From Congeria kusceri (Eukaryota > Mollusca > Bivalvia > Myida > Dreissenidae), in NCBI GenBank assembly GCA_027627225.1, contig CM051034.1, positions 2,624,501 to 2,688,500 of the forward strand: DNA of 64,000 bases, in the 5' to 3' direction. The translations under genes were made by a program, and so were the position numbers. The notes beneath the pieces are model-generated. The model worked only from the letters and a program-made list of their open reading frames with translations, did no database searches and was not told the origin of the DNA. Below are positions 36,301-48,100 of this stretch, piece after piece. Numbering within the stretch: position 1 is the stretch's first letter; the number at the start of each line of letters is the position of its first letter.

Positions 36301-36302
36301 AC
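24302..36302 (+). CDS. Large lipid transfer protein N-domain-like gene fragment
   Basis: Four small exons on the plus strand: 24302-24395, 30092-30128, 31656-31770, 36214-36302. They have GT/AG borders and join in one frame (phase 0; 1; 2; 0). The third reads RFYFTINPEGLVHLVHFHPE and then LLTLKKVLAS. This follows the F-x-F...G-x-V...F-x-P-E...LKK-x-LAS pattern of the N-terminal lipoprotein domain (vitellogenin, MTP, apolipophorin). These proteins carry lipid in secretory or circulating particles, but function is not inferable from this piece. No signal-peptide exon, no downstream exons and no terminator were found. It lies between GALC and the convergent minus-strand gene. It may be a gene with undetected exons, or a truncated or decaying copy. 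The exon chain is seen; the family is an inference from a short match. Confidence 0.5.
24640..24815. mobile_element. Palindrome-containing element fragment (ataaacaacgat family)
   Basis: Contains attatcgttgtttatcggcc-aataaacaa and gttctgacgcgtaggaata, shared with 31808-32275, 46485-46985 and 62385-62705. Confidence 0.6.
25508..27286 (+). mobile_element. Large HINE-like element with ~8-10 core units
   Basis: Begins ctcgactattctaaaaatag, then units of ~155-165 bp (acttgaaacttggaactaac, ttttgtattttgacagag, atgcccctttttc). It ends cgaatagtcgagcgcgctg, hairpin, gctcttgtta. A stretch of about 310 bp (25965-26275 and 26285-26605) is an almost exact duplication. A second internal start (cgaagaataggtgagctttc, 26767) suggests two fused elements. 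Confidence 0.75.
27290..28255. other. Intergenic AT-rich sequence
   Basis: No supported gene. A run of cagaacagaacagaaat (27390-27410) recurs at 52310-52330, hinting at another interspersed repeat. Confidence 0.4.
28262..29195. repeat. 32 bp minisatellite, ~29 copies
   Basis: Units tttgggcgtaaatgtactct followed by tacttctgacaa, with scattered substitutions. It is a direct tandem repeat without spacers. It lies in the intron between LLTP-like exons A and B. Confidence 0.93.
29200..30090. other. AT-rich sequence before LLTP-like exon B
   Basis: Nothing supported; the minus-strand ORF at 29229-29486 has no codon bias or splice context that would mark it as a gene. Confidence 0.4.
30092..30128 (+). 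CDS. LLTP-like exon B (37 bases)
   Basis: A 37-base exon reading VADNPLKWKLDH with split codons at both ends. Acceptor cttgttacag, donor cacag|gtagag. Phase fits A before and C after. It is so short that on its own it would carry little weight; the phase match is the main support. Confidence 0.42.
31656..31770 (+). CDS. LLTP-like exon C
   Basis: Reads FYFTINPEGLVHLVHFHPEE, then IHGLLTLKKVLASTSRVQ. Acceptor ccattcag, donor cag|gtcagt. This is the segment most like the lipoprotein N-domain, around the turn that precedes the conserved LKK/NIKR-LLQ motif. GC-rich compared with its surroundings, phase 2 in, phase 0 out. Confidence 0.6.
31808..32275. mobile_element. Palindrome-containing element (ataaacaacgat family)
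   Basis: Starts acatgatactcgcgcatttt, continues attatcgttgttaaactacc, and holds cattatcgttgtttatcggg-caataaacaac and gggctaacgccctcgtgg. Same order of blocks as at 62385-62705. Confidence 0.65.
32526..33275. mobile_element. TTAA-flanked inverted-repeat element, copy 2
   Basis: Ends AGGGCCTATATCAACG and ATTGACATAGTCGC with TTAA on both flanks. Contains the tRNA-like block (32685-32752) and a single diverged unit of the satellite that is expanded in copy 1 (ggtgtcaagatgtaaacggg, ~33092). Interrupted by a MITE at 32755-33015. Confidence 0.68.
32755..33015. mobile_element. MITE (ccagaaacatctta family), copy 2
   Basis: Inverted ends ggggtcgtattccagaaaca and tgtttctggaatatggcccc, about 260 bp, inserted inside a TTAA element. 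Removing it restores the tRNA-like flank seen in the sister copy. Confidence 0.72.
33490..34750. repeat. ~54 bp degenerate minisatellite, ~23 copies, two E-boxes per unit
   Basis: Units like ctatatcacagtccacgtgt, ttcgatggctgaaaatgctt, cattaacacgtg. Two CACGTG motifs per unit in most copies, plus an acceptor-like tttcacag. The last unit merges into cttttttcag followed by ggcacctggaccac at 34757. It lies between LLTP-like exons C and D. Confidence 0.88.
34886..35252. repeat. 45 bp minisatellite, 8 apparently identical copies
   Basis: Unit cacgtccttcctcggccttg, ggcacattatgaaggggtcg, gggct. By eye all copies are identical, in contrast to the decayed array just left of it. It is GC-rich in AT-rich surroundings. 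ORFs on both strands (up to 228 codons) result from the multiple-of-three unit. Confidence 0.93.
35516..35793. mobile_element. Harbinger-like MITE, copy 2
   Basis: Ends TGCACCTATCAATATTTTTC and aaaagattgataggagca, flanked by taa on the left and caa on the right. Its interior is the reverse complement of copy 1 (11324-11633) in the cggaat / gggatt segments. Confidence 0.65.
36214..36302 (+). CDS. LLTP-like exon D
   Basis: Reads TTHLDWNLTPQLVETLDNVT and LQRSPNKVTT. Acceptor cccattttcag, donor ccac|gtaagt; phase 0 in, phase 2 out, compatible with exon C. The other two frames contain stops. The next exon was not found before the convergent gene. Confidence 0.5.
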
Positions 36303-36499
36303 GTAAGTTGCCATACCTGAGAATCATGTTCAACAATTTAAAAATGAATTCACAATTTTAGATTCGATCTTTGTAAATGGAGACTTTTCTCACCTAGACT
36401 CGGAGTAAATCAGTTCGATTTCCTAGCTACACCTGAACCTTTTTATAATTATTCTAGATGTTCACTGTATAATAATATCAGAAAATTGTATTAACAATC

Positions 36500-37080
36500 T
36501 TTTGTATGCGCCCGAAAGGGGAGAGCATATAGTCGCCGTTTTGTCCGTCCTTCCGAATTCTAATTTCACTGCAATTCAGTTTGTCCTGGTTGAAACACAT
36601 TTCCCCGATGATTTTATCCATCACACTCCATGTCCGTCCTTTCCTACTTTCCGGAAGGAGCATCCCTATAGGGTAAACATGTGTATATTGTCAAGTCGTT
36701 CCGGTTCGATGATTTTTCAGGAAGTTATTGCCCTTTGATTAGAAATAGGACATTTTCTAAGAAAATGTTCGTTTGCGGGCGAGATTACAGGAACTAATAA
36801 CCCGATTTCAATGAAACTTTATATGCAGCTTCCCTACCAAGGGAACATGCGCAAATTGTCAGGTCGGCACAAATGTTTGCTGCCAATAATTCTACGATCC
36901 CTCCATCCATGGCCAAGATATAGTGTGGACAATCATAAAAAGCCAATTAATAATCAAAGGACAATTATTCCCTGAAAAATCATCAGACCGGAACGACCGG
37001 ACAATATGCGTATGTCCCCTTGGTAGGAATGCTGCAGATAAAGTTTCATTGAATTCGAGTTGTTAGTTCCTAAGTTGATG
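36500..37080. repeat. Interspersed repeat with ~170 bp units
   Basis: The phrase ttgtcaggtcggcac and its relatives (caagtcgttccggttcgatg, in inverted form near 36980) recur along with gaaactttatatgcagc. Probably another non-autonomous element; class unclear. No coding signal. Confidence 0.4.
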
Positions 37081-37258
37081 TGCGCATTAGGTTCAGTAGT
37101 GTTCGAAACGTTGAAAGGCATATACAAGCGAGTAGATAATGTATAGGTCGTACACGTTAACCTAACTCTTATATGCTATTTTAGCATTAATTATGCACTC
37201 GAATTGTTTCCTATAGTTTAGTTCACTAATAAGTTTCCATGGTATAAACAGTTTTAGC

Positions 37259-37390
37259 CACAGTGGCATGTCTTTTGACCTTTTAGGGTGACCCTGACCT
37301 TATAATACATGTAATTATAGATCTATAATTACAGCTATTATAAGGTCTGGTCAGGGTCTCCCCAAAAGGTCAAATGACATGCCCCTGTGG
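37259..37390. repeat. Hairpin-forming inverted repeat
   Basis: Arms ccacagtggcatgtc / gacatgcccctgtgg and gaccctgaccttataat / attataaggtctggtcaggg; almost the whole 132 bases fold back. Likely a small foldback element. Confidence 0.78.
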
Positions 37391-37474
37391 TTTTCGCAGT
37401 ATGCTTTATTCTTCTAAATGAAGAGGAGTTTTGTTATTGTTATTATTAAATGTGTTTGAAGTTGTTAATAGTTA

Positions 37475-37755
37475 CAAAAAATGTAATTTCAAATAGTTTT
37501 ATTATGCTTATTTTATTTTTATCCATTATATTGTGTCAGAGCTATACTCGGTCGTCCTCACTGGGTATGTTACATTGTTGCTCTAAGTTTTACCAGATTA
37601 CTTAAGTGTACATGTGACAAAAATGTAATTTTGAAATAGTTTTATTGCGTTTATTTTATTTGTTATTTATTATATTATGTCCGAGCAATGCTCTGTCCTC
37701 CTCAATGGATATGTTACATTGTTGCCCTAAGTTTTTCCAGATGACTTAGTGTACA
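37475..37755. repeat. ~140 bp tandem duplication
   Basis: Two copies of a block containing aatagttttatt, ggtatgttacattgttgc and taagtgtacatgtgac at about 140 bp distance. Confidence 0.65.
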
Positions 37756-37759
37756 TGTG

Positions 37760-38390
37760 ACACTGATTTAAACATAACCACTTAAACTAAAACAGAAACG
37801 AGTGAACACATACTTAACTTTTATATGGTTTAATAAGATAAGAAAACAATGCAATCAAATCACAAATGAAAGCCAGAAAACCACTAACTACCAGTATCTA
37901 CGACAGGATGCTAAACCAAGTATATAATAAACGTAACATGCCTCAATGTTTGATTATATTTGGTTAGCAATGAATCATCTGCATTAAATTGTCTTTCCAT
38001 AAATAGGCTTTTAATCACATGTTCTGTATGAAAGATACAAAATGGAAACAAGGTGCCAAATACAAACTGCTAAACGAACCATCACAATGAACAAATGTAC
38101 ATGATATCTGAAAGATTTTGATTAGCAAATTAAGGAATATACAAATGCATATTATCTGCTTTTATATTGCAATAAACACATTGACAAAAACATACTGTAT
38201 CGTTACATCCACTACAGTCATATTTAACCGTATAACAATTTAGCAAAAATTTATTTATTTTCATACACTTCTGTTTTAAAATACAGTATTGAAGATATTA
38301 TTTTGTTATCAGCATTCATAAATAAAAGTAACGAAGTAACGCTTGACTCAACGTAAAGACATTGAAAGTTTGATTAAGACTTCGGTAAAC
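37760..38390. other. Intergenic AT-rich sequence
   Basis: Between the last LLTP-like exon and the convergent Hh-fold gene. No further exon of either gene could be supported. Confidence 0.45.
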
Positions 38391-38800
38391 AGACATTTGC
38401 CCCTTGGACATTAGCCCATTCCTCATAAAATGCATAGGCGGACATTAGCCCCTCCAGATTTTTCCAGGGCGGACAAAAGCCCATTATCAATGTTTTAAAC
38501 CCGGACATTATCCCCTTTCAATTAGGACGATATTCCAGACTAAACAATTCAATTATGTCCTTTAAAAAAAATAAAGGTGCAATAAAATTATTTTGATTGT
38601 TCGTGTTAATAGCTAATAAACTGTTGTGTTTTGTTTAGTTTATTTCATGCAACTGTAACCCTTACTAAAGTTCAATATACTGACATATTCACATTACATT
38701 GTGTTTATTCTGTATATAATAGCGAAGGGGCTGTTGTTCTCCTGGCAAATTCTGGAAGGGGCTAATGTTCTGCTTGGAAGGGGCTAATGTCCACCTTAGC
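38390..38800. mobile_element. Inverted-repeat element at the 3' end of the Hh-fold gene
   Basis: Repeated ggacattagcccc blocks at 38395-38515 face ggggctaatgtcc blocks at 38755-38797. It ends about 45 bases from the stop codon and therefore probably forms most of the 3' untranslated region. Confidence 0.55.
38704..38709 (-). promoter_or_regulatory. Candidate polyadenylation signal of the Hh-fold gene
   Basis: AATAAA on the minus strand, 137 bases beyond the stop codon. It lies inside a repeat element (38390-38800), so the 3' end may be supplied by that element. Position-based only. Confidence 0.35.
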
Positions 38801-38845
38801 ATTTTTGCAGGAAGGATATTCTCCGAGAAAGTAATGTCCTTGAAT

Positions 38846-39118
38846 CTAAGACTTCAGCATCCAGTCCACCTCCCAGTTCCTCATTTGCATATTCATTTCG
38901 TTCCTGTCTTTGCTGCGTTCTATGCTCCGCTTCTTCCGGTCCATTGGGATCTTGGTCATAGTGTAGGGCGTGGTCACGAGTCGGCTCCACGAAGGACACA
39001 CACCCGACACCCATTGCTCCACCTTCCTTTGCAACGTAATGATGACGTCATCTTCGTCTGTTTCCGAATCGATGTGGAAAGTAACCAGCGACACGTTTTT
39101 GTTGTACATCAAAAGAAT
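38846..39118 (-). CDS. Hh-fold gene, terminal exon
   Basis: ILLMYNKNVSLVTFHIDSET, VIITLQRKVEQWVSGVCPSW and a basic tail with MDRKKRSIERSKDRNEM ending WMLKS and TAG. RKKRS is another furin-type motif close to the C-terminus. Acceptor cttctttcag. Confidence 0.9.
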   Translation of the reverse strand: MLLMYNKNVSLVTFHIDSETDEDDVIITLQRKVEQWVSGVCPSWSRLVTTPYTMTKIPMDRKKRSIERSKDRNEMNMQMRNWEVDWMLKS

Positions 39119-42100
39119 CTGAAAGAAGTGCCACGAAGCAAACATTGAGTTTCAGCATCATTTTGCTGCTGTTCCAAAAAGCAAATTTATATTTAAAAAA
39201 AACGCTGTCAAATGCCTCGACTACTTAATGCAGACGCTGATAGGCCAGACATACTAAAATGCACAGTGATTTGTTTTACAATCGCTGTGAACGACATAAA
39301 AGCTGTTAACCCTTAATAAAAACACAAAGCTACAAATGTACATAACTTTTCAACTTGGACTTGTCTATTCAACATGTTGATTACCAGCATTACAAGTAAA
39401 CCATGAGTGATATTTCTTAGTGAGAGGAATAGATGGTGATGAATTAAATCTGGTACTGGGTCAGATGGTGACTCAAAGAAGCACAACAAAAGAAAGACAA
39501 CTCTACATTTATTTGAATGGAATTTCTAACCGAGTTAACGTCCTTAGCCGTCTTTAAGTAGCACCACACATAAGACGACAAATCTACAATTACGTGTACC
39601 TGAATGGCATTTCTAAGCGAGTAAACATCCTTGGCCGAGCCCCAAAAGCACTTCTTAAGGACGACATCTCTACACATTACCTGAATGGTATTTCCTAAGC
39701 ATGTTAATGTCCTTGGCTGACTCCGTTAAGCTCTGAACAAGAAAGACAACTCTACACATTACCTGAATGGTATTTCTAAGGGAGTTAACCCACTCGATGG
39801 ACTTTAAGTAGCATTACAAAAGGACGAAAACTCTTCACTTTACCAGAATGGTATTTCAAACCGAGTTGACGACTTTGGCGGACTCTAAGCAGCACTAAAA
39901 GGACGACAACTCTAGACTTACCTGACCGGTTTTTCTAAGGGTGTGAACGTTCTTGAGAAACTCAATTGTCACTACACTACACTACAAAAGGACGTTAATT
40001 CTAGACATACCTGAATGGTATTTCTAAGCGAGTTAATGTCATTGGCTTACTCCGTGTAGCACGACAAAAGGAAGAAAACTCTTCACTTACCTGAATGGTA
40101 TTTCTAAGGGAGTTAACTCCATGTAGCACGACAAAAGGAAGAGAACTCTTCACTTACCTGAATTGTATTTCTAAGGGAGTTAACGTCCTTGGCGGACTCG
40201 AGGTAGACGTCCACGTTTCCCACAGCTCTCCAGGCCAGCTCCTGTTCCACTATTTCCAGCAGGGGGCTGGGATTGTCTGCCCCTCCGAAGATCAATTCGT
40301 CTACGTTGTCGTGCTTGTACGTGGCGGTCGTGAGCGGCACTGGGAAACATTGAAATAGTTCATTGAGTCATTTTATCAGTAATAAAGAAATCATCAAATA
40401 TACGTTGATGCACCAATGTACGTATTCCCATTCCCAAGACTTACAAGGAAGTTCGTCATCTGAAGCGTTTGGTTTGTAAACGTTTCGACTATTGTTAGGT
40501 TGGCTTATTGATTCCAGGCTGGGTTTGAGTTGCACTGTTATTCCCAAATGGAAGGTCTCTGACTCTTTAAATTTGGTTCAAGTCAGGACATTAAGCTATG
40601 CCACTCCGGATTTGGGGAAACCTTTAGATTTACAACAGTTGCAGAGTCGACTGTCTCTAGATGATCTGAGGTGCAACAATTGTGTAAAGAGTGAGGTAAT
40701 AATTCAACACCTCTCGTACGTTGTCAAGATCCGATTGTTATTTTTAACACGTTAATTTAAAACTGCTTTTATTGGCGCTGACGCAAAATTATTAAAAATC
40801 CCCCACCACACTTCTCCCTCCGCCAAGATTTTGAAGAATATTTCTATAGAACGGTGACAAAAATGGAATCAAACTTACACAGCAGCGCATAGATCTGTGT
40901 GTTCTCCACGCAGACCCTGCCGTCGTGGCAGGCCAGCGAGTGGACACTGGACTGGTGATTGTCCGTGTTGAAGATGGACACCTTGTCCAATAGCGGCTGG
41001 AACGGGACGCTAGCCCGAGCCAGGTACTTGAGGATCATCTTTGTGCACTTAACCACCTTCTCCTTCCACACGCTTCCTGTAAAACGAAACACACGATACA
41101 CGAACATTATACAGGCTATGTTTTCTTCTACTGAAAGTTATATAAAAAAATAAAACCAACAACAACAACAACAAATGCAAAACCGTTCGTTTCAAGCGAA
41201 AAGCATCGCATCAAAGATAAAATGCACATTTGTCTCTATGTCATCCGTTAGGAACATAATGAGTAAGCGTTCATATTTACACATTTAATAAATATTTCTG
41301 GCAAAGCTCTTCATCAGTATAATTAAAAACAGTATTAACGTCATTCAAAACAAATATCACGGATGTGACGTCACACCGAGGTCACACAACGCATAAAGAT
41401 ACAATACACCGTATGATATCGTAAGGCTGTGTTTCTATGTATGTATATTCGGCCAAACAAACTCGCGTGGCACCCTTGTTGCTTTTTACTCGTTTTTAAA
41501 TAGGGCAACATGAATGTCTCGAGTGCTCAAATATCTACACGTGTACACGAAAGTTCTCGTAATTAGCAATTAGAATTCCGTCTCCGCGGACCATTATGCC
41601 CTATATAAATTGATAATGAAGGTTCACGAATTTAGACCCATTATCACGCGCGTTTATTCGCAAACGCATGCTCACATAAGCAGATTTCTTACCAGCGCTT
41701 GGGCAGCCACCGCAAGTATCAACGACGCACGCCTCGATCTCCGGCATGATGTCAGCTCGCGGAAGTTTGCCGGTACCGGCGGCTGACGTTAGACGCCGTT
41801 GGAGAATGACGCTAACGTTGTAACGCGACTCGTGTGTCTCCACGCAGAAAGTATTGTCTGTTTTCCAGCAGTATCTGGGGATGTAATGATAGACGTTTGG
41901 GGTTATTATAAACGTTTCATCTTAGATTTATTTCTCTTGATGAACACTTATAATTTGTTACTGTACCGAATGAGTTTCTAATTCGAACCAGTGTTTTTTT
42001 TAGGGCCAATTTGGGGCCGAAATGCGGCCCCATTCCTCTGCTTAAAATGTATATATTTTTCCCGTATGTTAACCTTAAAATTCTTCTCAAAATGTAAGCT

Positions 42101-45100
42101 TTATTTTGAAAATAAATTGACCAAAATTAGACAATAATTGACAATTTTTCGTAAACAATTCCAGCAATTTTTCATCAAATGAATTTAATCTAAGTTATCA
42201 TGTGTACCAAAAAAACATTAATGTTTTAATACCATGTAGAATATAAACATGTAATATTGCTTTGCTAAAAAAAAAATCCCCTTTTTGCCGTAAAATTCCC
42301 CATCTGAAGGGCCCCGCCACCCCCCCCCCAGGTGGAAAAAAACGTCTGTGAAAAATAGGATCTCATTTTTCACATTTATAAGCGTGAAGAATGTGATTGG
42401 CCAAAAACGGGGTATGCGTACGGTTCATATTTTTCACATATTTTATGGTGAAATTGTATCGCGACAATCGATGAAATTATTATTTGGAGCATAATTATAC
42501 AGTACTCATCATCATTATTATCATCATCATCATCATCACCACCATCATCATCATCGTCATCGTCATCATCATCATCAATTATTCTCGTCATCACCTTTAT
42601 TATCATTATAGTTAACGTCATCATCAGTATTGTCATCACTATGAGAAACTAAGCAGTATTTAGGAGCTATATACTAACGTATGCATGTGCTTAATCGTTA
42701 GTCAATACGTTTGTACGGTCTAATTATGATATAGAAGTGTATACTCGCGTACGTCCATACGAATGAACACCAATTTATTGGGATATTAACAACTGCACGC
42801 ATATGAACGTACGTACAAAAAAACGTCTTATTTTGGATTATTAAAACCAAAATAACCATGCATATCTCCGCCCGAACTAGATTATTCATATACACGGGCG
42901 ATAAAATATTGACCTTATTAGAACCTCTGCACATGTTGGTACGTACGTTTGGACAGTACAGTATCGTACCGTGCCGTACCTAACCGTATCTAACCGTACC
43001 GTACCTAACCGTACCGCACCGTACCTAACCGTACCGTACCTAACCGTACCGTACCTTTCCATACCATAGCATTAGGTCAAATTACACCAAAACGGAAATC
43101 TAATCCCCAGGGTTACATGCTGTCAGTTAGATAATAAGCACATGTGGCTGAGCGCAGGATGCATATAATTTGTAAAATACAGTTTAAATGATATGTTTTG
43201 GTATCATTTTAAAGGTATATATGTAAGCAATAAGAGAAAAGGGTGTTTTGTGCACTACTTTTGTGTCTAGTGGTTCCCAGCTTCATAACTTATGCCCATG
43301 TATTCATGCGCAAAATGGCAGCCCCCATGCCTGTCAAAACCGGTGTGTTTATTCTAAGGTAAATATTTTGAGTTACAACGTATAGAAATTTTTGACATGC
43401 TGTTTTTTCAAAAGGTTATGGCCTTATCTTTCCAACAATGTATGGTGATACATTGGGAAGTCGCTTGGTCATGGTGAAAATTGTGATCAAACATTGAATA
43501 TTTTATATGTAACAAAGAAGGAATTTATTTGCGCATGCGTAACCATTACAAACCATACCATCCATGCCATGCCATGCCGCACCATATCGTACCATACCAT
43601 GCATACCGTACCGTACCTTAAATCATACCCTTATTTTTCGGGCACATACAGTGTGAAAAATAGGATTATGTTGTAACAAATTCACTTTTTTGAAAATTTC
43701 AAAGAATTTGTGTGAAGAATATGATTTGAGTGCTTATCAAAAACTGGACTCGATCACAAATTTCACAGAAAATGTGAAGAATGAGATTGCGATGTGTGAA
43801 GAATGAGATCCTATTTTTCACACGTGTCAAAAATGAGATCCTATTGTTCACGCGTGTGAAAAAATATGATTTGTGAAAAATATGGTCCTACAGCGCTCTA
43901 ACAAACGAATAGGTACCCTATAGGCAATAATATCATGAATTATATCAACTGAAGCTCTGCGCTTGTAGATACATGTAAGTGGTTCACAGCTAACAAATAT
44001 TATATAATTTAACGATATTGTCGTCGTGTGTGTAAATAAATAAACATGTGTGTGATTGTGTGTACGAAAAAGGCAACCTCATTTAACCTCTTCACAAAAG
44101 AGACAATGCGAATTGTTTACAAAAAAGTATATAAATTCACTAAAATATCTTCAAATTGTTTAAATACACGTTAACATACCCTTCCTGATCGAGGTCAAAG
44201 TTGAAATAGAAATAGTCGCGTCCAAGGGCCGGGGCGTTACAGATGACCGGGTCTGGTCTGGCAGTGACCACAGACCCACCTGGCATACAAGTTAACAATC
44301 AGTTGCCAAATTTTGTATTTCTCTCCTTAATTGGCAACATTTTCCGCAAGATGTATAGTACAGTCAAAAGAAACTTTTATAATCGAATACTGACGTTACG
44401 TTTGAAGTGTTTATCGTCTTTGCTTTTAATTATACGTCATGTCGCTTATGGCCTACATATGCATTTTTGCATCAGTTAAAAGTTATAAATATATGATGCT
44501 TCCGACTATTCGGACATCCAGAAATCCAACTACCAGTCAGATATCCTGATGTTTAAATGTGAACTAATCAGATATCTCAATCGGAAGACCGGTCAGGTAT
44601 ACGGATACTTAAATCGAATTAGAATGCCTAATCGAAAAAATCGCACATACCCTGAGAAATCATGTCCTGTATGAGCTTTAACCGATTGTAGAGTGGAGTG
44701 TTGCCGCTATCCCATACCTCCACCACCAAATCATCCTCGTCGGTAATCGGTCGGACATCAAAGTAGAGCCTGTCGGCCTTGCAGCCGATGCCGACGCCGA
44801 TCTGCTGCGTACGGACGCACTTGGCGATTCGGATAAGGGCTATGGCCAGTCTGAACAGGTTGTCCTCGCTGGCAACTCCATTAGGCTTCAATTCTACGGC
44901 CTGTCCCATCTCGAATCTGCAACCGTAAGCTTTCATGTGATCCAGGTATTTGGCTGCATTGGCAAGATGACTTGTTATGTTGCCAATAACACTTCACGTC
45001 ATTTTGTATTAACACTTAATGCTTATAAAGTTGGCTATCGATTGCAATATCAAATGTCTATATGCCAGTAACTTGAACGAAATATGGCAACAATGTTTAC

Positions 45101-48100
45101 CAGATATTGAAACCCCTCGTTGTTCTAGTAGTTAGTATTTAGAAATATTCTCCGAATATTAGATGCGTGCTTGCGAGCGCTGTTGTAACGTCATCAACAC
45201 ATGCAAAACAGTTTTCTAAATTAAGGATTCTTTGGCTTAATTACGCTGTGGCTTGGTACAATCCTATCAATAATTTAATGAGTCTTACCGCATCTTCTCC
45301 TTGTCGTGACGGGTAGCGATGTTATCAAGATTGACCGACCTCGGCCTATAACCGGATCCGGAAATGACGTATAAACCGCCCTGAAAGTCATCGTAACTGA
45401 GATCCAGAAGATACACCAACATGGTGTCGAGGCGAATGTATCTCTTCCCCGGACTCACGAACGAATGTAGTTTGAAGTGTTCCGACACGTCGTCGCTTGA
45501 GGTCGATACGTCGAAAAGCAGCGGTTTTCTGGATTCGTTCCTCAAACTTCCGGGATAATCGTATTCGTCCTCCTCGCCAAGTGGGAGAGGTACGGAAATC
45601 AAATTTGCAGTCGGAAACTGAGCCAGATTGGTCTGGATGCCGTCCTGTACCTTGACGCACACGTCTATGACGTTATCTGAAACGCGCGTGACGTAATCGA
45701 ATCCAGCCAAGGTGACGTACTGAGTGAACACTGCCGCTGAAAGACTTCCGCCCGCTTTTAGTGTGATTCGAGCTGCTCTGAAACCAATGGACATGCAAAC
45801 TGCGTCAATGCGGTACAAAGGATGAATCCGCCACCCGGTTTAAAAATGTTTAGATTTTTTTTGCAATGGTAAGCTGAATAACTTTGCGAATGCTTACCGG
45901 TGTCGTTGTAAACTCTTAGAGCTAAAAAAATCATTTGACACTTGTAAAACACAACATGAGACCACAATATTTAGCTTAAACAGTGCTAAAGTAATACGAC
46001 TGTTTCACACATAGTTCCGTTAGTATACATATCAAGCATTTTACGGTCATATCTGCCAAGCAAACTCATCATCAATAACAAATCATCGTTTATGTCTAAT
46101 AGAAAGGTACTCCACCCAAACATCTTAAAACTTCAAGTAAACTAAATTACCTCCCTTCCAAGAACTGCTTGTCTTTTACATCTGTGATATTCATCGTCAA
46201 CGCTTTCTGGACGACGACTGAAATACCAAAAAAACAAACAAACAAATATTTAAAAAACCAACAACCATTCTTTCAGGAATAAGAAACCAAATTCATCAAT
46301 GGTCATAATTATTGTGAATATGTGAATATAGATTCGTGAATTCATCAGTGGCACACATCCTTAAAGATCATTAGGATATCCAAAACTGTACTTAAGTGAA
46401 ATGTTCAATTTCATTTTTTTTTCTGTATAAAAATCAGTATGTATCTCGTACGGATTGTCAAATTGAGAAATAATTTTTTATTTATCGTTGTTAGCCCTCG
46501 TGGTTTCATTCCTACGCATCAGAACTCCACATCGTTGTTTATTGGCTGTTAAACAACGATAATGCAAAAATAATAATTTTTCGATTCTAAAATGAGTTGT
46601 CAAATATTTTTGCAACTGTAATAAAAAAAAAACATTTCACAACGCGCCGCTCAGAATGGGGACATGTTAGAATTATTAACACATGGCGATTCTGAACCAG
46701 AATTAACCATACTTACATGATACTCGCTGATTTTTCTATAGAGAAAGAGTAAATCTTTAATTGTTTAACTACCTAATGAACAACGAAAAAAGTAGTCTCG
46801 AATCTGAGCGCAGCATAGTAAAATGTAGTTCTCATTACAATTGCAAACTATATTTGTCAGATCATGTTAGAATCGAAATAATTTTCGGATTATCGTTGTT
46901 TATCGGTCAATAAACAACGATTTGGAGTTCAGAGGCATAGGAATTACACCGCGAGGGCGCTAGCCCGAGGGATTAAAAAGCTACGCATCACAACGACGAC
47001 GTTAAATCGAAAATGAAAATTAAAAAATAAAATCAATCAAATGAAATAAAACGCATGTCAGTTTGGTTGGTGGTCACCATACCGGACAGGTGGGGTTTCC
47101 GCCGGGTACTACCGCCCCCCCCCCACCCACACACACAGCACAAGACTACACCTAAATTAAAACACCTTGCAGTAAAAAAAAGGATGGAAATTGGATGATT
47201 CAAAATTCGCCTCAACTATCGTGAGTCTCTAGTAAGTTAATGCAGCCTCAGGCGCGGAACGACCTCATAAACTTCGAAATACACACACAATAAAATAAAA
47301 CATACTTGGAGAATGATATGATTTTGTTTGAGTTATTACTAAGATGTATGCATACCAGCCATTTCACATGTTTCTATTAGACTCTATCTGACCTCTTTCA
47401 GATTGCGGAAGGATCTTCGTTAGCCGCTGGAGCCTGGCCGCCAAACGCATGTGCATCGTGCGGGTACCACACCAGTTCCAGTGGTCGTCGATGTCGCCCG
47501 AGTGGAGGCTGCAGTCACCATGGCAACGCCTCGTTTCCACGCCGCACCAGGCACTGGTGTCGCCCTCGGGGTCGAAGTCCACGTCGGTTAATGGGTACTC
47601 AATTAGTCTGTAAGTGTAGAATTTGTAGGTTTAAGTCATTTATTAAGTAGTCTAACATGACACGCGCAGATTTTTCTAAAGGAAATAACGAAAGTTACCG
47701 GTAGGCGCGCAATAAACAACATAATATTGTCCGAAACTGTAATCTGTAGATCGCAGTGTAATTTCAGTATTGATTGGTTGAAGTTAAATTTAGAAAAGAA
47801 ATAATTTTCGCATTACAAATACATTAAATTACCAATAGGTCCATATAAGTCGTGAGTAGTGCAAAAACTTTACAATTATTACCGTCAGACCATATTGTTC
47901 ATTATTAATACATTTAATGTATTACAAATTAGATAACTAACACGGTACATTGTTTAATATGTACTCTATAAGTCTGATACTACACATGTTTTTTACAAAG
48001 TAAATCACGGACACAGTAATCGTTATGTTGGTTAATGCCTCCCCCAATTACGATTATATTAAATTTCATTAGAATTATGATATGTCGTATTTCCATACTA

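Noticed and set aside
45388..45660. 90-codon minus-strand ORF overlapping exon 14
   Set aside because: Shadow frame; the 489-base exon in the other frame has matching phase on both sides.
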